Source: Nitrososphaera sp. (GTDB taxonomy: Archaea; Thermoproteota; Nitrososphaeria; Nitrososphaerales; Nitrososphaeraceae). From it: 5,826 bases of DNA. Numbering within the stretch: position 1 is the first letter of the stretch; the number at the start of each line of letters is the position of its first letter. The notes under the pieces are model-generated. The model searched no databases, was not told where the DNA came from, and saw only the letters and a program-made list of their open reading frames with translations. The stretch lies in the NCBI GenBank assembly GCA_023252395.1, contig JAJPDY010000086.1, positions 1 through 5,826 on the forward strand, read 5' to 3'. This document shows positions 1 to 5,653 of this stretch, in pieces. The position numbers and the translations under genes are program-made.

Positions 1-8
1 TTAAATAA
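1..8 (+). promoter_or_regulatory. Box A (TATA) of the zinc-ribbon/PRC-barrel gene
   Basis: The sequence TTAAATAA resembles an archaeal box A. Its centre lies about 29 nt before the ATG at 34, which would place transcription start at or within a few bases of the start codon, as in leaderless archaeal mRNAs. The element sits at the window edge, so any BRE upstream cannot be seen. Confidence 0.5.
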
Positions 9-33
9 CTTGCACTCGAACCAACCACACATT

Positions 34-771
34 ATGATGGCTGAAGACATGGCAGAGAAAAAACTGCGCGGCTCCGGCGGTTATGCTATTGCCAAGATAA
101 CAGACGAAGAGCAAAAGAAGGGCAACCTAGGCGGCCCAGAACTCTTTCTGGCCGGCATCGGGAGGCTTGACGAAGACAGGTTTACAAAATACTATTGCAA
201 CAAGTGCGAAAAAGACTACGAGGGCTCACCCGCGATAGTGTATGAAAACCCAAATGAAGAGCTAGGCGAAGGAGTCACTCTGGTTGAAAAAGGCGAATAC
301 AAGTGCAAGACATGCAACTCCACGATTGCGCAGTACCGCAAGTTTGACGCTCCTGCCCAGCAAACTCAACAACAACAGGCGCCTGCCCAAGTACAGCCGG
401 CAAGAGAAGAGCCGGTTGCTTCACCTGACATTGTGGTTGCCCCAACTACTACTGCCCCAACTGCAAGCGAAAATTATGTCCCAATCCAGTCGCTTGTTGG
501 CATGTCTGCCTACGACGGCGAGGCCATGCTGCTTGGCAAGGTGGCAGAGATTGGCCTGAAAAAGGCAGGCGCCAATGCGCAGATAACCATCAAGGTGGGC
601 GACAAGGAAATCCCGTGGGACGGCATTTCAAAAATAGGCGACATTGTCCTGCTAAAGAGTGCCAACGAAGCCCGGCAAACTCCGGCAGCAGGAGGCAAGT
701 GCCGCGCTTGTGGGTTCCAGAACGAGGCAGATTCAGCGTTCTGCGCTGAATGTGGCGCCACTCTCAGCTAA
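34..771 (+). CDS. Two-zinc-ribbon protein with central PRC-barrel-like domain
   Basis: This is a soluble 245-residue protein with no signal peptide or membrane segment. From the N-terminus it has a charged Gly-containing segment, a zinc-ribbon-like unit (C55xxC58 and C91xxC94), a low-complexity linker rich in Gln, Pro, Ala and Thr (about 103-147), a PRC-barrel-like beta domain (about 148-209, containing LVGMSAYDGE and the typical EIPWDGISKIGDIVLL ending), and a C-terminal zinc ribbon (C223xxC226 and C237xxC240). PRC-barrel domains occur in RNA-processing, photosynthetic and archaeal cell-division proteins, so the family alone does not give the function. A role as a nucleic-acid or protein adaptor is inference. 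I chose ATG 34 because the box A fits it; ATG 37 and ATG 49 are alternatives, and a TTG at 10 would lie upstream of the expected transcript start. The last 8 bp overlap the convergent synthetase gene. Confidence 0.8.
   Translation: MMAEDMAEKKLRGSGGYAIAKITDEEQKKGNLGGPELFLAGIGRLDEDRFTKYYCNKCEKDYEGSPAIVYENPNEELGEGVTLVEKGEYKCKTCNSTIAQYRKFDAPAQQTQQQQAPAQVQPAREEPVASPDIVVAPTTTAPTASENYVPIQSLVGMSAYDGEAMLLGKVAEIGLKKAGANAQITIKVGDKEIPWDGISKIGDIVLLKSANEARQTPAAGGKCRACGFQNEADSAFCAECGATLS
731..761. repeat. Inverted repeat plus adjacent palindrome at a convergent gene end
   Basis: Positions 731-738 (ATTCAGCG) and 744-751 (CGCTGAAT) are perfect 8-bp inverted arms around a 5-nt loop. They are followed directly by the 10-bp palindrome GTGGCGCCAC at 752-761. 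Both lie inside the last codons of the zinc-ribbon gene and just beyond the stop of the opposing synthetase gene. On either strand the RNA could fold here, so a role in 3'-end formation or in limiting convergent read-through is possible. No T-run follows on either strand, and the bases also encode zinc-ribbon residues, so the symmetry may be coincidental. Confidence 0.45.
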
Positions 772-2866
772 GGATTATTCTGGCGTCAACCACCCTGGCG
801 CCTTTTCCTTCTTCGAGCACCAAAAGCGGGTTGATGTCAAACTCCTTTATCTCTGGAAAGTCGACTACCAGCTGGGACAGGCGCTCAAGCGAATCGGCTA
901 TCGCCTTCTGGTCAGACGGCCTTTCTCCCCTTACGCCTTTCAAGAGTTTTATTGTCTTTATCGACTCGACCATGTTTGCTGCTTCGCGGCCGTCGATAGG
1001 CGCAACACGGAAGACCACATCCTTGAGCACCTCGACATAGATGCCGCCAAGGCCGAACATTATGACTGGCCCAAATGTCGGGTCCTGACTTGCGCCAAGT
1101 ATGGTTTCCTTGGCAGACTTTACCATCTCTTGCACAAGCACTCCCTTTATCTTGGCGTCAGCCTTGTATTTTTTCGCGCTTTCTGTTATTGCGCGAAATG
1201 CCGCGCGCAGATCATCGTCGCTCTTTACTCCCACCTTGACTCCGCCTGCGTCTGACTTGTGTATGATATCAGGCGACGCAATCTTCATGACCACGGGGTA
1301 GCCTATCTCTTTGGCAGCCTTTACGCATTCTTCTTCGGTCGCGCCAAGTATGCTCTTTGGAGTCGGAAATCCGTATGCCCTGAGCACTTCGTACCCTTCC
1401 TCTTCTAGCAGGTTCTTTCTCCCCTGCTTGCGCACATTATCAAAAATCGACTTTACCTTGGCTTTATCCTTGGCGAACTGGAGCGCCGGCGCCTTGGTTG
1501 AAGCAGTGTCGATCCACTTCTTAAAGTTGTACATTGACTTGAGCGTCCTTATCGCCGGCTCTGAGTACAGGTAGTACGGGACTCCGCCTTCTGACATTAT
1601 CGCCCTGTTCTCGACTCCCTCTGCAAGGCCCATCAGCGACGCAAGTATCGTTTTGTCCGGGAACTGGCGCGACATTTTTACCAGTGTTCTTGCAAGGTCG
1701 TCGTAGTTCAGAGTGGCAGAAGGCGTGCACATTGTCACGACAGAGCCGACGTTTGGATGCGCGAGGACTTCAAGTAGCACCTTTTCAAACCTCATGTAAT
1801 CGGCGTCGCCTACAATGTCCACAGGGTTTCTTGGCGAGCCGTACGGCGGGATGACTTTGGATATCGCCTCCCGGATGGACGAGATGTCTGCCATTTTCAG
1901 CCCGTACCTAGAGCACGAGTCAGTCGAGATTATGGCTGGGCCGCCTGCATTTGAAACAATGACTACCCCGCCGTCTGGCAGCGGCTGCTTTGAAAACGCG
2001 GTGGCAAGGTCAAATAGCTCGCCCATGGTGTCAACGCGGATAACGCCGCACTGGGCAAAGGCAGCTTCATAGTTTGCGTCAGACCCGCCCAGCGCGCCGG
2101 TATGGGAAGCAGCAGCCTTGGCGCCTTCAGCCGTTCTCCCGGACTTTAATACGATTATCGGCTTTCTCTTTTCAATCGTTATCCTTCTAGAGATGTCCAT
2201 GAAGCGCCTTGCGTTTCGAATGTCTTCCAGGTACATCACTATTACCCGCGTGTCTTCGTCTTCTGCCAAGAGCTCCAGGACGTCACTTTCGTCCATGTCC
2301 ACCTTGTTGCCCATGCTTATGACTTTTGAAAAGCCGATGTTCTGCGCTTCAGCGTCTTCTACCGTTGCGGCGCAGATGGCCCCGCTCTGCGATACAAGCG
2401 CAATGCCTCCGTATTTCGGGGTGATTTTCAAAAACGTAGAATTCATCATGTTGTGCTTTGAGAGGCTCATTATGCCAAGGCAGTTTGGGCCAATGACTCG
2501 GATTCCATATTTTTTGGCAATCTCGCCGACTTCTGCTTCCAGCTTTGCGCCGGCTTCGTCGACTTCCTTGAAGCCTGCGGAAACAATGATGGCGCCCTTG
2601 ATCCCTTTCTTGCCCACTTCTTCCATCACCGCCGGGGTAAACCTGCTGGGCGCTGCCACCACAGCAAGGTCCACCGAGTCTGGTATGTCAAGCACGTTCT
2701 TGTATGCCGTCAGGCCGCCCACGGTCGGGTTTGACGGGGTGACTGGGTAGATCTTGCCCTTGAAGTGCTTTGCAATGTTTCCAAAGATCGTCTTTCCGAC
2801 GCCCGGCTTTTCAGAAGCTCCAATTACTGCAATAGACTTTGGTGAGAAGAAGATGGAATTGGACAC
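764..2866 (-). CDS. ADP-forming acyl-CoA synthetase (acetate/hydroxyacid--CoA ligase), fused alpha-beta form
   Basis: This 700-residue cytoplasmic enzyme couples acid plus CoA and ATP to acyl-CoA plus ADP and phosphate, reversibly. The visible order is an N-terminal CoA-binding Rossmann domain (about 1-130, with AVIGASEKPGVGK), a succinyl-CoA-ligase-like domain (about 150-290) with the phosphohistidine motif SHTGALGG (H255), a further ligase domain (about 295-450), and a C-terminal ATP-grasp domain (about 480-700) with HKSDAGGV (H536 being the second swinging-phosphate histidine of the family), FGLGGIYVE and DINPLLV. Length and order match complete single-chain members. In Thaumarchaeota such enzymes activate 3-hydroxypropionate and 4-hydroxybutyrate in the carbon-fixation cycle. 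Substrate cannot be read from the sequence, and no other cycle gene is in the window, so acetate or branched-chain acids remain possible. The start is GTG: an in-frame TGA lies at 2873-2875, so no earlier start exists. Confidence 0.93.
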   Translation of the reverse strand: MSNSIFFSPKSIAVIGASEKPGVGKTIFGNIAKHFKGKIYPVTPSNPTVGGLTAYKNVLDIPDSVDLAVVAAPSRFTPAVMEEVGKKGIKGAIIVSAGFKEVDEAGAKLEAEVGEIAKKYGIRVIGPNCLGIMSLSKHNMMNSTFLKITPKYGGIALVSQSGAICAATVEDAEAQNIGFSKVISMGNKVDMDESDVLELLAEDEDTRVIVMYLEDIRNARRFMDISRRITIEKRKPIIVLKSGRTAEGAKAAASHTGALGGSDANYEAAFAQCGVIRVDTMGELFDLATAFSKQPLPDGGVVIVSNAGGPAIISTDSCSRYGLKMADISSIREAISKVIPPYGSPRNPVDIVGDADYMRFEKVLLEVLAHPNVGSVVTMCTPSATLNYDDLARTLVKMSRQFPDKTILASLMGLAEGVENRAIMSEGGVPYYLYSEPAIRTLKSMYNFKKWIDTASTKAPALQFAKDKAKVKSIFDNVRKQGRKNLLEEEGYEVLRAYGFPTPKSILGATEEECVKAAKEIGYPVVMKIASPDIIHKSDAGGVKVGVKSDDDLRAAFRAITESAKKYKADAKIKGVLVQEMVKSAKETILGASQDPTFGPVIMFGLGGIYVEVLKDVVFRVAPIDGREAANMVESIKTIKLLKGVRGERPSDQKAIADSLERLSQLVVDFPEIKEFDINPLLVLEEGKGARVVDARIILS

Positions 2867-2891
2867 GAGAATTCAAATCATGCCAAGATGG

Positions 2892-2898
2892 TTATAAA
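2892..2898 (-). promoter_or_regulatory. Box A of the acyl-CoA synthetase gene
   Basis: Read on the minus strand this is TTTATAA, a close match to archaeal box A. Its centre is about 29 nt before the GTG start at 2866, which predicts a leaderless or nearly leaderless mRNA. It lies back to back with the box A of the divergent small membrane protein gene. Confidence 0.6.
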
Positions 2899-2909
2899 TC
2901 CAGCGATAA

Positions 2910-2917
2910 CTTTTATT
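2910..2917 (+). promoter_or_regulatory. Box A of the 55-residue membrane protein gene
   Basis: The element CTTTTATT is centred about 27 nt before the ATG at 2941, the spacing expected for a leaderless archaeal transcript. Its upstream BRE would share the roughly 11-bp gap (2899-2909) with that of the divergent synthetase promoter. Confidence 0.55.
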
Positions 2918-2940
2918 CCCTATCACGATATGTCTGTTGC

Positions 2941-3108
2941 ATGGTAAGCGGAATGTGGGTAGTGCTCGTGATCCCTGCTATTCTCGCCTTTATCTTTGGG
3001 GCGTGGGTTCTGTACAACATGATAGCTGACGTATCTGCAAGGGACGAGTCGCCATTTACCGTGGTAGGCCCTGACACTGTCAGGATGCAGGTAAAGCCTG
3101 GCAGCTAG
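2941..3108 (+). CDS. Small single-pass membrane protein
   Basis: This gene encodes 55 residues. A hydrophobic helix (about residues 5-27, with WVVLVIPAILAFIFGAW) is followed by a polar tail of about 28 residues containing ARDESPF and VGPDTVRMQVKPGS. There are no cysteines and no catalytic motif, and I do not recognise the family. Charges near the helix are too few to fix the orientation firmly. I chose ATG 2941 because the box A at 2910-2917 gives correct leaderless spacing; ATG 2953 would cut into the helix, and an extension upstream to 2839 would run through the divergent promoter and into the synthetase gene. An ATG at 2930 lies in another frame and stops after five codons. The PKD-domain gene follows after 42 bp. 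The steady codon pattern and a single clean helix argue for a real gene, but a shared role with the neighbour is only inference. Confidence 0.7.
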   Translation: MVSGMWVVLVIPAILAFIFGAWVLYNMIADVSARDESPFTVVGPDTVRMQVKPGS

Positions 3109-3120
3109 AGACGCAATAGC

Positions 3121-3128
3121 TTTGTATA
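3121..3128 (+). promoter_or_regulatory. Possible box A of the PKD-domain protein gene
   Basis: TTTGTATA is centred about 26 nt before the ATG at 3151, so it could give a leaderless mRNA. A second AT-rich element (ATTATAAG, 3133-3140) would be too close for that start but would suit the internal ATG at 3172. Co-transcription with the upstream small gene across the 42-bp gap is equally possible. Confidence 0.35.
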
Positions 3129-3150
3129 TGACATTATAAGTTGATCGCCC

Positions 3151-3591
3151 ATGGCAGGCGGCCTGTCAAAGATGGCTTTGATTTTTGTCGGCATCGGAAT
3201 TGCAGCCGGAATAGGAATTACGCTTGTTGTTGTCAACAGCCAGACGCAGGGCATGGTATTTCAGAGAGTCGTAGACGAGTCTGAAGACAATCCCTTGCTG
3301 AATCCGTCAAACCTAAAGTCCTATGAGGAACTGCTTCGCGTAGGGGCTCACTACAAGTCCACTCTGGCAGCAGGAGAAGAGGGATTCTTTAACGCCGGTG
3401 CCAAGGGTGGAAAAGAGCCTTATGCCTTTGAGTGGAAGTTCAGCGACGGCGCGGTCATGAATGCGCAAAACGTTACCCGCAGCTTTGATTCTCCGGGCAG
3501 GTACACTTTTGACCTGACTGTCACTGACGCAAATGGCAAGCAGGACAAGAGCACGGCCATGTATGTCGAAGTTGGACCAAAGGATGGCTAA
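3151..3591 (+). CDS. Membrane-anchored protein with an extracytoplasmic PKD domain
   Basis: This 146-residue protein begins with a short basic segment and an N-terminal membrane helix (about 8-29, with ALIFVGIGIAAGIGI), followed by a spacer of some 45 residues and one PKD-type Ig-like beta domain (about 75-141). The PKD hallmarks are visible: the strand FEWKFSDG, corresponding to the usual W-x-F-G-D-G, then SFDSPGRYTFDLTVTDANG and the closing strand AMYVEV. PKD domains in archaea are typically found on surface-layer and extracellular proteins, where they mediate protein or carbohydrate contacts. The expected topology is N-terminus inside and domain outside. N107-V-T109 is an N-glycosylation sequon within the outer domain. 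No enzyme domain is attached, so the protein could be a small adhesin, an envelope spacer or a partner of another membrane protein. ATG 3151 keeps K7 ahead of the helix; ATG 3172 is a possible later start. Confidence 0.8.
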   Translation: MAGGLSKMALIFVGIGIAAGIGITLVVVNSQTQGMVFQRVVDESEDNPLLNPSNLKSYEELLRVGAHYKSTLAAGEEGFFNAGAKGGKEPYAFEWKFSDGAVMNAQNVTRSFDSPGRYTFDLTVTDANGKQDKSTAMYVEVGPKDG

Positions 3592-3599
3592 AAAGCAAC

Positions 3600-3619
3600 C
3601 TTTATTTTTCAATTGAAAA
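3600..3619 (+). promoter_or_regulatory. Box A and overlapping 14-bp palindrome upstream of the M20 peptidase gene
   Basis: CTTTATTT at 3600-3607 is a box A centred about 28 nt before the TTG start at 3632. The perfect palindrome TTTTCAATTGAAAA covers 3606-3619 and overlaps the downstream edge of the box A. A dimeric repressor bound here would block TBP or polymerase access, so an operator is plausible. AT-rich self-complementary sequence also arises by chance in archaeal promoters, so the regulatory role is inference. Confidence 0.5.
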
Positions 3620-3631
3620 TCCTGTAATGCA

Positions 3632-4990
3632 TTGAGTGCGATAAATGCCCTCGTAGATTCTGAAATGGACGGCCTGATATCGGATCTGCAGACTCTGATA
3701 CGGCAGCCAAGCGTCTCTGCAAAAAAGCAGGGGCTGATGGAATGTGCAAACCTTGTAGCCCAGATAATGCGCAAGGCCGGCATAAACTCCGAAGTCCTGT
3801 ACCTTGACGACAAGACAGTCGCGCCGGCGGTGTACGGCGAAGTCAAGTCAAAGTCAAACCCGGGCAGGACTATTTTGTTTTACAACCATTACGACGTCCA
3901 GCCAGAAGAGCCGCTTGAGTTGTGGGAGAGCGAGCCTTTCAGCGGCAAAGTCGAGGGCAACTATGTCTTTGGCAGGGGCTCGGCAGACGACAAAGGCGAA
4001 CTGATCACCAGAATCAAGGCGGTCGAGTATTTCTTGAAAAAGACAGGAGATGTGCCCTGCAATGTCAAGTTCATGGTGGAAGGCGAGGAAGAAGTCGGCA
4101 GCGTGCATATCGATCAATACCTCACCCGGTACAAGGAGAAGTTAAAGTGCGACGGCGTGATATGGGAATTCGGCTACGTCGACGCCAAGGACCGGCCCAT
4201 AATCAGCCTCGGGATGAAGGGATTGCTGTACGTTGAGCTGATAGCAAAGGGGCCGGCAAGAGACGCGCACTCTAGCCTTGCGGTGCTCATCGAAAACCCG
4301 GCGTGGCGGCTGGTCTACGCGCTCTCTACCATGCGCGACTCTGACGGCAAGGTACTGATAAAGGACTGGTATAAGGAAGTCCGGCCATTTACAGACCAGG
4401 AATTGTCAGTCATTGGAAGCGAGCCCTTTGACGAGCAAGAGTTCAAGCAGGAATACGGAGTCGACAGGTTTGTCGCCGGCGCGAAAGGCACAGATGCCAA
4501 AAAGGCGCTTGTGGGTATGCCCACCTGCAACATTGCGGGGTTCAACTCAGGCTACATCGGCGAAGGCGCCAAGACCGTGCTTCCGTCGCAGGCAATGGTC
4601 AAAATAGACTTTCGCCTTGTGCCGGACATGGTGCCGGAAAAGCAGTTGGAGAGGCTCAAAAGCCACTTGAAGGAACACGGCTTTTCAGACATTGAAGTGA
4701 AATTAATCCACGGCGAGGCGGCTGCCCGTACCGCGATAAACGACCCATTTGTAAAGCAGGTCGAGCAGGCTGCAAAAGAGACTTTTGGCTCCGCAATAAC
4801 CAGCGTGTCTTCCGCCGGCACCGGGCCGATGTACTCTTTTGTCAAGGTGCTGCACGCCCCGTGCATCTCCATAGGCAGCACGTACATGTTCGCCCGCATC
4901 CACTCGCCTAACGAGTTTGCAAAAATAGACTTGCTGAACAAGACTACAAAGTGCATCGGGCGGATAATGGAAAAGTTTTCCTCCGGCTAG
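3632..4990 (+). CDS. M20-family metallopeptidase (dipeptidase-like)
   Basis: This cytoplasmic di-metal hydrolase has 452 residues, the usual length for dipeptidase/carnosinase-like members. The catalytic domain shows HYDVQP (H86 metal ligand, D88), GRGSADDKG (bridging Asp at 119 or 120), EGEEEVGS (E153 general base, E154 metal ligand), an acidic ligand at about E179, and H424 in ARIHSPNE near the C-terminus. The inserted dimerisation domain runs from about 200 to 315 and holds the conserved H213 (DAHSS). The family cleaves dipeptides, acyl-amino acids or related amides, and the sequence does not settle the substrate. SSAGTGPMY (393-401) replaces the Gly-Gly-Ser-Ile-Pro substrate loop typical of carnosinases. 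TTG 3632 is favoured because a box A lies about 28 nt upstream; ATG 3665 would remove 11 residues. An ATG at 3627 is out of frame and terminates at once. Confidence 0.92.
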   Translation: MSAINALVDSEMDGLISDLQTLIRQPSVSAKKQGLMECANLVAQIMRKAGINSEVLYLDDKTVAPAVYGEVKSKSNPGRTILFYNHYDVQPEEPLELWESEPFSGKVEGNYVFGRGSADDKGELITRIKAVEYFLKKTGDVPCNVKFMVEGEEEVGSVHIDQYLTRYKEKLKCDGVIWEFGYVDAKDRPIISLGMKGLLYVELIAKGPARDAHSSLAVLIENPAWRLVYALSTMRDSDGKVLIKDWYKEVRPFTDQELSVIGSEPFDEQEFKQEYGVDRFVAGAKGTDAKKALVGMPTCNIAGFNSGYIGEGAKTVLPSQAMVKIDFRLVPDMVPEKQLERLKSHLKEHGFSDIEVKLIHGEAAARTAINDPFVKQVEQAAKETFGSAITSVSSAGTGPMYSFVKVLHAPCISIGSTYMFARIHSPNEFAKIDLLNKTTKCIGRIMEKFSSG

Positions 4991-5014
4991 CGCCTATGGA
5001 TAAATCTGCTGCTG

Positions 5015-5022
5015 AATTAATA
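5015..5022 (+). promoter_or_regulatory. Box A of the two-helix membrane protein gene
   Basis: AATTAATA is centred about 29 nt before the TTG start at 5048, consistent with leaderless initiation. A second AT-rich stretch (GATAAATC, 4999-5006) could serve an mRNA with a short leader. Confidence 0.4.
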
Positions 5023-5026
5023 ACGC

Positions 5027-5048
5027 ACCAGTCAGATCTATGACTGGT
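5027..5048. repeat. 8-bp inverted repeat at the start of the two-helix membrane protein gene
   Basis: ACCAGTCA (5027-5034) and TGACTGGT (5041-5048) are perfect inverted arms around the 6-nt spacer GATCTA. The right arm ends on the first base of the TTG start codon, and the whole dyad lies between the box A and the expected transcript start. As DNA it would suit an operator. As RNA, if the transcript begins upstream, it would form a hairpin directly against the start codon. Confidence 0.5.
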
Positions 5049-5578
5049 TGAAACGCGGCTATTACGTCTTGATTGGCGGCGCGGCCCTGCTAGTCGCCGG
5101 CATTGCAATAACTATCATCTGGGCATTGCCAATAGCCGAGCAGTTCCAGCGCGAAGCAACAGCCCTTCAGGGGGCCTCGCTTGGTGCAGGGCAGTCAAGG
5201 AACCTTTCACTTGACGTCACCGACACTTCAAAGCCCATTTCAGTCATCGTAAACTCTAAGGAGCAGGGCGTTACACTCGAAGCCGTCCTGATCGCACCCG
5301 ACGGCAAGACGGCCATCAATTCTACGTTTGCCGAGAATACTGTGCTTGGTGCAAACCCGAAAGTTCCCGGAACGTACAAGCTGACTGTTTCTAACAAAGG
5401 CCAGACTCCAACTAGCATAGACGTTGTCTTTGGCCGCCTTCCGGGCGTAGAGCAGAATAACAAGGTAGACCTTGGCACGTTTGGTGGAGTGCTTGCAGGC
5501 GCTGGGGTGATCATTGCCGGCATTATCGTCATGATAGCCGGGACTGCCATACTCATAATTGACAGAAGACGGGTTTGA
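5048..5578 (+). CDS. Membrane protein with two helices and a beta-rich extracytoplasmic domain
   Basis: This 176-residue protein starts with MKRG, has a first helix (about 5-27), an outer domain of about 115 residues, a second helix (about 143-171) and ends in DRRRV. Positive charges at both termini predict both ends inside and the middle outside. The domain alternates hydrophobic strands and turns (SLDVTD, ISVIVNS, TLEAVLIAPDG, PGTYKLTVSNKG, SIDVVFG) and looks like a beta sandwich. The PGTYKLTVSNKG strand recalls Ig-like, PPC-like or GOLD-type (emp24/p24) domains; which one is unresolved. N52-L-S54 and N91-S-T93 are possible glycosylation sequons. The start is TTG, supported by the box A spacing and by Lys-Arg directly before the helix. 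The ATG at 5040 is in another frame and stops after three codons. The function is unknown; an envelope or sensory role is inference. Confidence 0.8.
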   Translation: MKRGYYVLIGGAALLVAGIAITIIWALPIAEQFQREATALQGASLGAGQSRNLSLDVTDTSKPISVIVNSKEQGVTLEAVLIAPDGKTAINSTFAENTVLGANPKVPGTYKLTVSNKGQTPTSIDVVFGRLPGVEQNNKVDLGTFGGVLAGAGVIIAGIIVMIAGTAILIIDRRRV

Positions 5579-5600
5579 TAGCTTACTGGTCAATTTCATT

Positions 5601-5633
5601 CTATGATATTTGCCGATTTCGGGCAAAGCATAG
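5601..5633 (+). terminator. Interrupted hairpin downstream of the two-helix membrane protein gene
   Basis: Outer arms CTATG (5601-5605) and CATAG (5629-5633) and inner arms TTTGCC (5609-5614) and GGCAAA (5622-5627) can pair. They leave an internal loop of ATA against G and a 7-nt apical loop. The hairpin starts 23 bp after the stop codon. No T-run follows, so intrinsic termination is unproven; a 3'-end processing or stability element is the alternative. Confidence 0.35.
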
Positions 5634-5640
5634 ACTTGCA

Positions 5641-5648
5641 ATATTTAA
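5641..5648 (+). promoter_or_regulatory. Box A-like element for the last gene
   Basis: ATATTTAA would place transcription start near 5670, giving a leader of about 45 nt before the ATG at 5716. This is longer than for the other genes in the window. A weaker AT-rich stretch at 5681-5690 (TATTGTTATT) has the spacing for a leaderless mRNA and is the competing candidate. Confidence 0.4.
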
Positions 5649-5653
5649 CCGTG

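Noticed and set aside
10..33. TTG start eight codons upstream of ATG 34
   Set aside because: It is only a few bases after the box A, upstream of where transcription is expected to start.
659..1255. Long plus-strand open frame (198 codons) across the gene junction
   Set aside because: It lies antisense to the 3' end of the synthetase, whose motifs are unambiguous, and its translation is Cys/Tyr/Arg-rich with no domain.
2118..2750. Plus-strand open frame of 210 codons inside the synthetase gene
   Set aside because: It is antisense to the CoA-binding and ligase domains, is Ser/Met/Pro-rich as expected of a complementary frame of a GC-rich gene, and has no promoter or recognisable domain.
2839..2940. 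N-terminal extension of the 55-residue membrane protein
   Set aside because: The extension would begin inside the divergent synthetase gene and run through both box A elements; it is polar and Arg-rich, unlike the rest of the protein.
3627..3635. ATG as the start of the peptidase gene
   Set aside because: It is out of frame with the peptidase and stops after two codons; TTG 3632 gives the proper frame and box A spacing.
3313..3846. Minus-strand open frame of 177 codons
   Set aside because: It runs antisense across the end of the PKD gene, the M20 promoter with its palindrome and the start of the peptidase, so it cannot be a sensible gene; no family features.
3151..5578. A single operon or defence system formed by the PKD protein, peptidase and two-helix protein
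   Set aside because: Gaps of 40-57 bp each contain a plausible box A, and the peptidase lacks a signal peptide, so there is no direct evidence that the three act together.
5240..5641. Minus-strand open frame of 133 codons
   Set aside because: It is antisense to the beta-rich domain and second helix of the membrane protein and contains no recognisable motif; its apparent start lies in the hairpin region.
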